Of a DNA stretch of 64,000 nt, positions 11,280 to 22,157 are shown one piece after another (position 1 is the first letter of the stretch; every line of letters begins with the position of its first letter). Made by a program: the position numbers and the translations under genes. The DNA is from Manduca sexta (taxonomy: Eukaryota; Arthropoda; Insecta; Lepidoptera; Sphingidae): contig NC_051124.1 of assembly GCF_014839805.1 (NCBI RefSeq), positions 4,650,001-4,714,000 of the forward strand, given 5' to 3'. Below the pieces are notes generated by a model. The model had not been told where the DNA came from. It ran no database searches and was given only the letters and a program-made list of their open reading frames with translations.

Positions 11280-12570
11280 TTGGTGCCCTCTCCACTAAGT
11301 TGATTGGATACCAGGATGCCCTTATTAAGGGCTATAATTCAGAAAGTTCTCTGCTATATTGGTTCTTCCTTCCTTGACCAACATCAACAACCACTTTTGA
11401 AAGGACAGAAAGTTGGTTTGAGAAAGAAATAAAACAATCAATCTCTGCAGTCCGTTCTACTAACTAGACTCAGCTCTCTGAAAATACAAAATTAGCTAAA
11501 ACACAACACGTATCAACCGTGAAGATCATAAAAATACTTATATTGCAAAATTATAATTCTTTTGTTTCATGTCGATCTTACCCGCATAATTTATTGATAA
11601 ATAGGTCAGGAGAAAGTCTGTGACATTCTAACAGTCTATTCATAGAAGCGATGCAGTCAGACAAGAATGCCTGCGATATGCCTGCCATGTTACATATGAC
11701 AGGCACAGAGTGAATAACAACATGGGATTGTCACAAACGTGTAAACTTATTGCACAATGTACTTGTAATAATATACAGCGACGCCTGCTAGATGAAGGAT
11801 TTTAATTCAGCAGTGTGAGCATTTATCATGCATATTATATCATTTAACGATAGTTCAAGTTAAGGTTTATAGTCTGGGACCATTTAGGAACCACTCCAAT
11901 TTGTAAAATAATGAAGTCAGAACGAAATAAAACCATAAATTGACCGTTGAAATTGAAATCAGACATCGTTTAACTACAATCAACAACATAGCGTCAAGCG
12001 TCATCAAACAAACAAAACAATTATTCAATTGCCTATATACTTAATATATTAATTATGTATATTTCGACTTGACAAAGCTAGCTTGACAAGAACAGATCAG
12101 AAAACATTGTGTAACGTCGATCACCTGATGAGGATTTGGTCCAATGTTAGTGGTTTCATAACTAATAGAAAGAGTCTGGCCATTAACAAAGTGAACTTTC
12201 TCTTACACTTTGCCGGTAAAATCCTCGCCATGCGAGATTAACCATAATGCTAATAAATATCTACATAATTAATATTGTATGTATCAATTCTAATCAATGA
12301 TTAATTAAACAGCTATTGATTAAGGAATGAAAATGGCCAAGCAAATAAAGAGCGTTTATTCGCCTTCAAGACTTCCAAGTTAAATCCGTAATTGATATGG
12401 CAGTGCAATAAATCTTTACGTAATAAATTTATTCACTGTATCAGTGCAATAGAGTATAAAATCTATATCAGCATTCCATAAATCCGCCCACACAAACAGC
12501 CTTGTCTGACGTGACGCAATAATCAAGAGAGGAAGAGAGCCATTTCCTTCGCTTTCATTAGGTTTTAAAA
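11280..12570. other. AT-rich gene-free DNA
   Basis: No supportable feature is seen. Confidence 0.55.
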
Positions 12571-12579
12571 TCGAACATT

Positions 12580-12760
12580 TTGCAATCGGTACGTGCGCGG
12601 TGCTGGCACGAGTGTACACGCGCGGCGAGCCGCGGAGTGTGGCGGGGTGCGGCGGGGCGGGGCGGGGCCGGCTCGAGCGGACCGTGGGAACGATCTGCCT
12701 TTAACGCGCGCACGTGCTGCGACGCTACCAAGTACCGAGCGCCGACTGCGGGCGCATTAT
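12580..12760 (+). promoter_or_regulatory. Candidate Notch-responsive module F
   Basis: This very GC-rich island carries CACGAG at 12607-12612 (the N-box pattern CACNAG bound by E(spl) proteins), Su(H) CGTGGGAA at 12683-12690 and CACGTG at 12711-12716. The Su(H) site lies in a 16-base string identical to the one at 8763-8778. Several open frames of 62-70 codons cross the island on both strands. They are typical of stop-poor GC-rich DNA and match nothing I know. It could be an enhancer, or a CpG-rich promoter of an unseen non-coding transcript. Confidence 0.42.
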
Positions 12761-12794
12761 ACAACCTACATTGTAGTGTAATGGATAGATAGCT

Positions 12795-15700
12795 TAGAGT
12801 GACTTTCTAGTGAAATGATATTCCCAATAATATAATTTGTGTTTTATGCATGCAATTTGGCATTGTAAGTATTTCAATATCACATCTTGTTGCTGGAAAG
12901 TTAAAGATTAGCATTAGACATAGAGCATAGTCTTCCACAATCCTTCTGCAGAATTGCATATTGATATCAATAAATAAACCAAATAATCTAGACAATAGAA
13001 ACAGAGAAAAGACAGAGCGTCCCTAAGAAGCCATCAAGGGATAACGCGGTCGTGAGGTATAGAGGTATAACCCACAGAACGTAATATAAATGAGATACAT
13101 TCTCTGGTCTCCGATCTAAGCTATGGACTTTAAGAAAAAAACATGTTGATATATGGCCGCACAGCATAGTCGCCTTGACTCTAGCCATATAGAGATCAAT
13201 TTTATCAGCGTATTGATCAATGGATTTTCCGTATCTTCAGTCTAAATTTAGATGGTATTAGTATTCATCATCATTATTAGCAATTGAGATATAAAGCGGG
13301 TTTCGTTCTATGCTATGTTTGATATGTTAATGACAAAAATATTATTTTTCATTTGTTTATATTCGTTGAAGTAATGGTGCAAATAATTGCATCATCGTTA
13401 AATTCAAATTACAGCTATAATACATCACGTTATCAAATCAGTCATTGTTGGGTGTTTAATTCGAATCGATGCTCACCTTGATAACGGATACAAAAATACC
13501 GGCATATATATAATGTATCCGGTATAAGACGATGGCAGACTAGACAATGGCGCATATCGATGCTGATTTGTAGAGTTTATCGATTATAGTGCATTCTTTG
13601 TTTTCTAATTAACTCAATTACTAATTGCTCGAGAACAATTAGAAAACAAATACGACGTTATTTATCCTTATGAATAGCAAAAATGCAATATTGTGGGAAT
13701 TAAAATACTTGTACCTTTAGTGAAAACGTATGAACAGAGAGAAAATTTGTTAGACGTTTCGATACCGATTTATCTAAACAAAATCGATTATAATAAATTC
13801 TTCATTAAGAATTATTATACAGCCATTATAAGACCAGATTAAATTGACTATGAAACAAAGAATGAGATCAACACCTAATTGAATTCTAAAATACTAAATC
13901 ATACAACAATAACATCTAAATCTGTCATAAACCGATACATTGGAAATAAGTTATGCACAGAGATATCAAATATCTGCATTAAATATAATAAATATATCTA
14001 GTGACTTAATTAATATCTAGAGATTGACGTGAGTAATAACTCGAGCGTGTCCAAGTTTGTGTTAGAGGCAACAGTAGTTCTGGCGCCCACCACTAGATGT
14101 CACTATATCAAAAATGCAAAACAGACCTAAAAATAATATAGCAGTTCACAATGTAGGCGGATCACATAAAATATGGACGTGGACTGCCAACATCGACTTC
14201 CACTTACAAAGGAACACGGCAATGTTAAACCCGTCGAGGACAATAAATAAACAGTCACACTCGCCAATTATACATCAGATAAAAGACACCTCAGGCCTCA
14301 ATTATATAAAAACTATAACAAGCTCATAAAAATTATAGTGGCAGAAAACGGTGGCACAGATCGACATTATTCATTCGAGAATATGAACAAAATTGTAATG
14401 TAGGTGATTTATCGGGTAAGTGCCGAGAGCCGAGAACCGCTACTGTGTTTAACTGCCGTTTGTTATTTCACAAGCCGATCCGGTATTATTACAATGGAAT
14501 AAATTCGTCTCGAGTTGTTTATTAACATCTCTTAAATATGACAACTTGCGGCACCGGTCCGGTTTAAATCAATCGTTGTTATTGCTTCAGCGTCTGTTTT
14601 CAAAGTTGTGTGATTGCAATCGAGATCGTACCGTTGAATCTCTCGAAATAATTTGCATTAATAACTGTAGTTAATTGGGTTTTTTATTAATGTTTTATTT
14701 TTAGATGAAATAGAACAACAATTATCAGTAAAATAGCTTGCACACCCAGATCTCCGTGATATATTTTTCTCGAAAAAAATTTACGTTTTTCAGAAAAAAT
14801 ATATATGAATTCAGGACTTGTTTATTGATACCAAAATAATTATAGATGACCTTCGAATAACCATCGAAAATCTTTCACAATCACGTTAGTTAAATTACTT
14901 ACGCATGAATAAATTCAACGTAAACAACTGCAAAAACTACCTCCTTGGTCGACCTTTGGCACGGCATATGTCAAGGCATGTGGCGACAATCTCGGCGACA
15001 CGTATCGGCCGGCGTCGGGTTACACACATTTGGCCACCACACTGGTTCAGAGGCCAAATGTTGTAAAAACTCGCCCATTGAGTACTCGCCAGTGGACCGT
15101 GAAGCCACCGACGTGGAAATCCCGACCTCAGGCTGTGATTTATTTAATTTGTAAGATGCTTTAAGTGTCCCTAGCGTGATTTGTGATTCTTGATTAAATG
15201 CGTTTTTCGAAGTCCAGCCGTAGGTTTAAGGTAGACAGCATAAAAACAAATAATATTAAACCATTTATAGTTACCGAATCAAAGCTCTACTACTATCTAT
15301 ACTTACGTACCTACATTTTATAGCTACTAAAACACAACTACATTATCTCAGAATATAAATTAACATTTGAAGTGACGTCATCGTTGGTAAAGTATTAGGA
15401 AAAAATGTCGCAATAATAGTATAGACAAAACCACCCTCGAAGCATCTATAATGACGTAACACATGTTATTGTTAAAATCAGTGAAACACGAGCGTCCCGT
15501 CCGGTCAACAGAGCCCCGATTTAATAAACTGACCTACACGGTTGCCTATAGCGAACCTCCTAGCGAGAAATTGACCGCATCTACCCACACAAATTGAGTC
15601 TAACCACTATAATTTTTAAGTCTAAAATCGGTTAAATATCTACGTCGAGAAGTGTCAAACATACGGGATGAGCAATTTTTATTGTTAATTCATCTATACA

Positions 15701-16800
15701 AGCATTCATTGGTTTGAACGAAACTAAATTGCGAACATCCGGGGTTTACTATTCATGCGGTGGCTATTTCACATTTTATTATCTACTGTGATCTATTGAT
15801 GTTGGGAATAACAAGAAAATTACATCGTTTTACTTATAAGGAAGTGCACATGAATTCGTTCAATGGTAACATGATATTTTAGTCTCCACTTATCTCTCTG
15901 TCTGATAATCGTTTGAGATTTTGAATGATATCGATTGATACGGCAAAAACGGGGTAGATTTTTGGTGATCGATAAAATATTGAACAAACAAGATTGTAAC
16001 TTCAGTGCATTATCAGCCATATTTAAAAGAGATTACTAATTGAAGCGAACCGAAAATGTTGATAATTTCCATATTTTCACCACGACCAATACCCCTGCTT
16101 GGCGCTCGAAATTCAGTAATCTAGTTGATTCTTACATTTTTTAACTCTATTCAATTTCCTATTGATGCCTCGGAATTAATTTGTACACCACACCATTGCA
16201 AAATAGTAAATCGCATAAACTTGTTTCCCTTGCTATTCCTGCGGCGGATCTCAGAGGTCATCAAAGCTAACAAGATTAAAGACCAAAGTATTAGCAGACA
16301 GATGTATACGTAAAAGTCTAGGTCACATACGATCAGATAAGTAGTAATGAGTCTTTGTTTCAACATCAGATTTGACTACCTGTCTGCTTGGATACAGTAT
16401 TCATCAATCATTATTAGTGAAAATTGGTCGAAGGGAGTGTCAATTAACGACTCATTACTCCCACGATCAAATATATCGAAACGTCGATCATTGTAGTTAT
16501 CAGATGATTTATTTACTTATTTTCTGATATACCGCACTCAAGTACTATCTTTTTATAAGTTTTTATTGACAAGAATGAACAGCGGTAATTACGTCTACAT
16601 TGTTTTAACGCCTAATCTCTTTTATTAATCCTTCCAGCATATCCATAGAACAATAACCTCGAGTTATTGCAGCGGTGTCTTTTCCCCAGACATTTATATT
16701 GGCAATATAAATTCTCCGAATAGCGTATATAACAGTAATGTTTACAAAGACGGCGAAAATGTCACTTGCAGCGATAAACGAGGTAAGATTGCCGTTTATG
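12795..16800. other. AT-rich gene-free DNA
   Basis: No exon is recognised. It holds a lone Su(H) match TGTGGGAA at 13692-13699, a 14-bp inverted repeat at 13597-13650 (listed separately) and a full CRE at 15373-15380. A moderately complex stretch at about 14410-14640 could be an unconserved or a regulatory sequence; its motifs do not decide. Confidence 0.45.
13597..13650. repeat. 14-bp perfect inverted repeat, 26-base loop
   Basis: TTTGTTTTCTAATT at 13597-13610 is exactly complementary to 13637-13650. Inner AATT-rich pieces could extend the pairing imperfectly. No target-site duplication is clear. Confidence 0.7.
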
Positions 16801-16817
16801 ACGTAGACAGCAACGGT

Positions 16818-16831
16818 CCCGCCGCGGCGGG
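16818..16831. repeat. GC palindrome CCCGCCGCGGCGGG
   Basis: A perfect 14-base palindrome of only G and C stands in AT-rich surroundings. No function is assigned. Confidence 0.7.
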
Positions 16832-17950
16832 GTACCCACTACAGTTACTAGTCCTTTATATAGCCACTTAAGCACGAGGTTTTGTTTCAACATTTATTTC
16901 TCAATTCGCTACTTGATGTGGCAATAATAAAAATACTGTTATTTTTTGTCTTGATTGTTAATAAGGCTTGATTGCTCAATAAAAAGTCATAAAAAGTGCA
17001 ATTAAGTGTCAACTCTATATTAATTAGTATAAGTTAGGAATTAGTTTAAACTACGTTATAAAGCTCGTATCTGAATCCATCGTACGCTCTCAACAGTGTC
17101 AAATAGTTTCTAGATATATTGCAATGCTTTCTAAACTCTTGTTCAATATCAATTATGAACATCTCTGCAGCATGTTAGTAACCGGCTTACGCACGAGAGG
17201 TCACTGGTACGTATGATTCCTGTAGCGAGACAAATTGTACTACGTATCGAAATTATTAATCTCGAATCTGGATGTTTTATGACCGATCTACAGTACAAAA
17301 TCTGTATTAAATAGAATTCACTGTATATAAAACAGGGAAAAGAGTATACGACGCTCAGTGCACACTAGCTTAGCACCTTTCCCGCCAAATTCACTGTTTT
17401 TGGCGCGAAGTCACGCGTTCCGACACATATCCATTAAGTACAAAATTAAATATTATGGAAGAAATCAAAGCCCTGCAGCGTTCTCAAAAATCATTTTACC
17501 TTAAATCACAAAACCCATATTTTCACATTTACGTCAAAATTACTGTATAATTATGATGTAATCAACCCCAAAAAAATGGGTGTTGTTCTCCAAATTAAGT
17601 AATCAAAAATGGCTTACAGAGTAAACCTTTCACTGCCGCGGGCTTCGAACAATGTTATTAAAACGTATTTAATTTGCATAATAAATTACTTGACATTTAA
17701 TATTCAGGAGAGTGTTTAGCCTGTGAAGGTTTGCAGTAAAGCATAAGCAAGTCCTCACAAAACATTAAGAACTGTCCAACATTGATTATCTATTAATATT
17801 ATAATAACATATTATATTATTATATAATATTACATTACTTTTTACTTTGGCGTCTCATAAAATTATTTACTTATCATCACGATAAAGGTATGACAGTTCG
17901 TCACTATGATTCAATAAACCAATATCGAACTAAAAAAATTCTTTACTAGA
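16832..17950. other. Gene-free DNA with E2F-like site pair
   Basis: TTTCCCGCCAAA at 17378-17389 is followed ten bases later by TTTGGCGCGAA at 17399-17409. Both fit the E2F consensus. The rest of the stretch is AT-rich with no exon or repeat that I recognise. Confidence 0.4.
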
Positions 17951-17952
17951 AA

Positions 17953-17994
17953 AATCTTTTATGTAGATACTGCGTCGTATCTACATAAAAGATT
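17953..17994. repeat. Perfect 18-bp hairpin
   Basis: The arms at 17953-17970 and 17977-17994 pair perfectly around the 6-base loop TGCGTC. After one mismatch the pairing continues for four more pairs. The stem is too short and too perfect for a typical microRNA precursor. It looks like a small palindrome or MITE remnant. Confidence 0.8.
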
Positions 17995-18094
17995 CTTCTC
18001 GAATAAAATATAACTGCCAGTTGAAATATATAATCAATTACTAGTTCAGCTGTCTCTACTAGAAAGAGGGCACGACATCAAAATTTAAATTAAC

Positions 18095-18102
18095 TGTGGG
18101 AA
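18095..18102 (+). promoter_or_regulatory. Single Su(H) match
   Basis: TGTGGGAA in AT-rich DNA, about 620 bp left of the module at 18.7 kb. It may be chance. Confidence 0.25.
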
Positions 18103-18539
18103 TATTGAAAAATTTCGACTTAATTTTATTATCAAATTTAATAGCTGTATAATTATGTGACTGATTATAATGCAACGAGATGAATTAATCTTTATAAAAA
18201 CAGGTCTTGTTTGACAAGAACTTTTTATAGCCCACTTCTTGACGTCAAACTATAATTATTGAGTAGCAAGAAATAATCTCTTTGCGCAAAAACAGTGTTA
18301 TCTTCGTAAAGATTCATTATAGGGATAAACATAATAATAATCTTATGATCAATTAAGGATATCGATTACACAATCGATATAATTAATGACTTGGAAATAA
18401 CCCATTTATTTGCAATAATTAAACGCTAGAAGAAAATTTAGAGAGAAGTTCAATATCGAAAATCTTAACAAATGTGTGATACAATTATAATTTATAACAT
18501 AAATCTGAGTTCAAGATTTTTCTGTAGCCAAACATTTTA

Positions 18540-19010
18540 CACATGCTACGAAGCGTAGCTATCCCGGCTACGCGCTACGCCACATTTCGTATCCCTCGCT
18601 CCGTCTCTGTCTGGCGCACAGCGCGGCCTGTGGTCACGCACGTGCAGTACACGCGAGCGACTCTCTCACTCGCACCCGGGCACTTCCTGCGCGCGCGCCT
18701 CAAGCTCGAGCTCGACTGTGGGAAAATACGGCAGGTGTTATGCGGGATCGTGAACAACCACGCATTACCATTCACATTATTCAACAATAAATAATAATAA
18801 TAAGAAGCCGTGGAGCGAGTGGCGAGCACGCGCAACGTCCTCGCCGCGCCTCACATACTAATGGGTGGCTTGCGCGTGTGTGCGTGCCTTCGTGTGTTGG
18901 AAGTGTGCGCACTGCGATGTAGTTAGTGCGTTGTACGATGGACGTTGTTTTTTACAGACGTGTTCGTGTGGGCGGGCGCGCGTCACGGATTTGACTTTAG
19001 GATTTAGTTT
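18540..19010. promoter_or_regulatory. CpG-rich island with Su(H) plus E-box pair (module G)
   Basis: This is the largest GC-rich island of the left half. Su(H) TGTGGGAA at 18717-18724 is followed eight bases later by GCAGGTGT (E-box 18732-18737), a full match to the proneural consensus GCAGSTGK. This is the tightest Su(H)/E-box pairing outside the promoter. The right half (18800-19000) is CpG-rich and could include a promoter or first exon of an unseen transcript. Open frames of 60-86 codons on both strands show no known family. Confidence 0.42.
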
Positions 19011-19059
19011 TGTTAATTGTTTTGGGATATTTTTTTATGTAGCCCCTAATTGATTTTTA

Positions 19060-20190
19060 TGTATTCGGCTCCGTCTTTCGGCGCAGAATTACGCTTTTGT
19101 TGTTGGTGTATGTAATACAATTTAACAATGCAGTTAATTAACATGGGCCGATACAATAAGTTCACTTTTAGATATTAAAATGATAACCTTTTTGTTGGCT
19201 ATTGAATTATTTTATATATGCATTATTGAAAAGATTAGTCAATAGTTAATATCAATTTAAGCGTATTGGAGAGGAAAATAATTTTCCACATTAGGTAATT
19301 TTCAGAAATAGTTTAGTAATGAATCATGTTCATTTCAATGAAGATTTTAAACTTGAACTCTATTATGGAGGCTATTTCCATGACTATTTGCTATACTAAC
19401 CATATTTTAGAGCACAAAAAAAAACAGCCATAATCATTAAGACATTGACCATTGCAGCTCGAAAAGCAACATATTTATTATTTTCTTCATTAAAACTATA
19501 AATAGACTAAGTGAACCGTTCCCACAACTCGTTAGCTATGTTCACACATGGAGTCTTTACACACGTGAATACGCGAGCACCTACCAATGCGGCCCATTCA
19601 TGCTTTACGTCATTCAGAACGTAAAAAACGAACTTTTACCGCTTTGCATTATGCTAATAAATTCCAATTATTTTAGATATTTAAATGTGGAATTATTTGT
19701 GTATCAAAAACATGATATCAAATGATTCATTATTTTGTGCGGTTGTTGTACTTTTGGAATTTTGTTTTTAATTTCTTATTCCTATGACGTGCAGTAATAT
19801 TAGTCGTATATACAGCTAATTCTAGTAATTATATTACCTTACAAAATAATCTATAATATTTATAGAGATGTATCGATGATTGATAGGTCGTTTCATGATC
19901 ATTTACGGGACCCGCGATCATTGTTTCGTTGGATATATTCACTATCTGCTGGGCATCTCGGCCTTTTATTATTTTACTACATGGCTAATATCCGTCTTAT
20001 ATGACCATACAATGTATCTGCGTAGTAACAATGGAAAAAGTACCTTTTTTCGTTGATATTAAATATCTTTTTTTGATACGAAAACTGCAGAAGGCGATTT
20101 AGTACCACGTTTATTTTATATCAAAGTTTTCGGGTGATAACTGCAATGACTATTATCAAATAAACCCAATCTAATCCAATCAATCTGTGA
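19060..20190. other. Gene-free DNA with one Su(H) match
   Basis: TTCCCACA at 19519-19526 is a reverse Su(H) match followed by a mildly GC-rich stretch to about 19620. Nothing else is supportable. Confidence 0.45.
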
Positions 20191-20195
20191 TAATG

Positions 20196-20450
20196 TCTAC
20201 TTCCCCGGTGGCGTGGTTTTATTATTGTACGACTGCACTGTTGAGGTCTAAGGTTCGATCCCCAGGTCGAGATTGATATTGGACTTTTCTATTCAGTATC
20301 AGCTTGGAGTCTGGAATTTGTGCCCAATATAGTGATAGGCTCACTCACGTCATAGAATGAATTACACAGGAAGGAAAAATGGGTGCATCAGTTGCGCTTC
20401 AGCCTACCTCTTCGGGGATAAAAGGCGTGACTATGTGTGTATTCATGTTT
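20196..20450 (+). repeat. tRNA-derived SINE
   Basis: The head is tRNA-like, with a B-box GGTTCGATCC near 20252. The body includes CAGTATCAGC, GAATTTGTGCCC and TTCGGGGATAAAAGGCGTG, which I recognise from a widespread lepidopteran SINE. A minus-strand relative is at 48.24-48.48 kb. The copy is diverged in its middle. An open frame that runs through it is not a gene. Confidence 0.75.
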
Positions 20451-22002
20451 ACGCCCCCTTCCAAATATTCGCAGCCGTATGCGCATCCTCTTCGACATTC
20501 GGTAGAAACCCTACGGAGTTTCAGCAAGTTGGTCAAGACGATATGACAAGATAAATGTGCTAATTAATAAATATGATATAAATATGTCTATCAGAAATAA
20601 TTATTAAAAGGAAATATAATACTTATCTTTTCATCTAATCATTTATCCTGTAGCAGAAATAGTACGGCAATGAGGACGGAAATTAAGGAAAATTAGACAG
20701 TTTTTCGAATTAACCAGTTCGATTACGATGATCGATTCGATCTTTATCAGCTAATATGACACGTCGCGAGCATTCCATTTTTAAAATCAGATATGTGTTT
20801 ATCGAATATTATACCATAGATGCAAAATAAAGTCGACCACATTTATTTTTTATTGTTATTTTATGTTTTTTGTCCGTCAATGTTTGTATTCTAGAAAAGT
20901 CAGAATTATTTATTAGTGGAACTGTCTTATTGATATTACATTACATTGCTATTAATATAGATGTAGGTATTCTGAAAGGCAGATGTAACAAGTGAAAGGT
21001 GTCTGACCATCGTCCAAAATTAACGAGAATCTAGCCATTACGTATTAACCGACAACCGAGACTGTTAAACAGTAAATATTATTGGGATTCTATGTTAATT
21101 TTATTAATTACCACTAACATGCATCTAAATGGGTTTGTTACATTGAAACTAACAGATATAGTTGCTGTTGAGATGGATTAAAAACCTTTATGACGTGTAT
21201 GCTATCAAAGTAGGTAAATGAAGTGTTTTATTTAAAACATGACTTTAAAATTAAAGAACTTTTATTTATTTTAGTTATGTAAATGTTAAAATAAATGCGA
21301 AATACAAACAGTTTCTCGATTGCTTGTCGCGTTAATGCATCAACTTATCATAATTATTTGAGTTGGCCGATAAAGAAAAAGTGATAAAATAATAATCTAG
21401 TACAATAAAAATCCATTCTAAAATAAGTATCTAGTAACTAAAAGTTAATTATTCTTGACTAATATAGACGTTTTAATTCGACTTTGCCATTAAAACGAGA
21501 TGTAATAATTCCGAATACGCTGTTACAAGCAAAAAATGTTAATTAACTTTAACATGTAAACTTCATTAAGAATGTTTCATTTAATTCGCAATTTTTTAAA
21601 TTAATTTCGATTCGAAAAGCAATTTTCGACGCGACTCACGGCACTCTCCCATTTATCAATGGCGCCGGTTTATTATTTTTTTACTCTCAATCATTGATAT
21701 TTTACGTATACAATTTTATTATTGCATTTACTAGGATCCTTATTACTTAGAGCACAAGGTGACTTTTGTATAAAATTGCTTTAATTGATGTTAAATGTCA
21801 CAGAGAAGGGTAAGTGTAGTCATTGATTAAAAGCGATGGACGGCCGTGCCCTGGAGGATGCTGTGGGGAAATAAGAATATCAGTCAGATATTAACGGGCA
21901 CAGTAATTGAATATATCCATTTATTACGTTGCCTCGACAGGCTTCTCCGGTGTGGCATCACTTTTTAGCTAGTATCAACACACTAGACGTAAAAACACGG
22001 AT
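20451..22002. other. AT-rich gene-free DNA
   Basis: No supportable feature is seen. Confidence 0.55.
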
Positions 22003-22016
22003 TTTTGGCGCGAAAA
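22003..22016. promoter_or_regulatory. Palindromic E2F-like site
   Basis: TTTTGGCGCGAAAA is close to the ideal two-half-site E2F element. It abuts the inverted-repeat element that starts at 22022. Confidence 0.4.
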
Positions 22017-22021
22017 TGTAA

Positions 22022-22157
22022 ACTGCCGTCATAAAGAAAAAGGACGTTTATATCAATTTTCGTAGCAAGAAAAAACATGAAAAATTCGTCTTTTTTTTAA
22101 TAATTACGTATGATTTAAGAACATTTTTGGAGAAAACGTCTTTTTTATGACGGCAGT
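22022..22157. mobile_element. Small MITE-like inverted-repeat element
   Basis: ACTGCCGTCATA at the left end is mirrored by TATGACGGCAGT at the right end. Imperfect pairing extends inward through AAAAAGGACG / CGTCTTTTTT. At about 136 bp with no coding capacity it resembles a non-autonomous DNA transposon. A target-site duplication is not clear (TAA and AAA flank it). Confidence 0.5.

Noticed and set aside
12558..12792. Four open frames of 62-70 codons in a GC-rich island
   Set aside because: Few stop codons are expected in such GC-rich DNA; frames overlap on both strands and show no known domain.
17953..17994. microRNA precursor
   Set aside because: A perfect 18-bp stem with a 6-base loop is too short for Drosha/Dicer processing and carries no known seed that I recognise.
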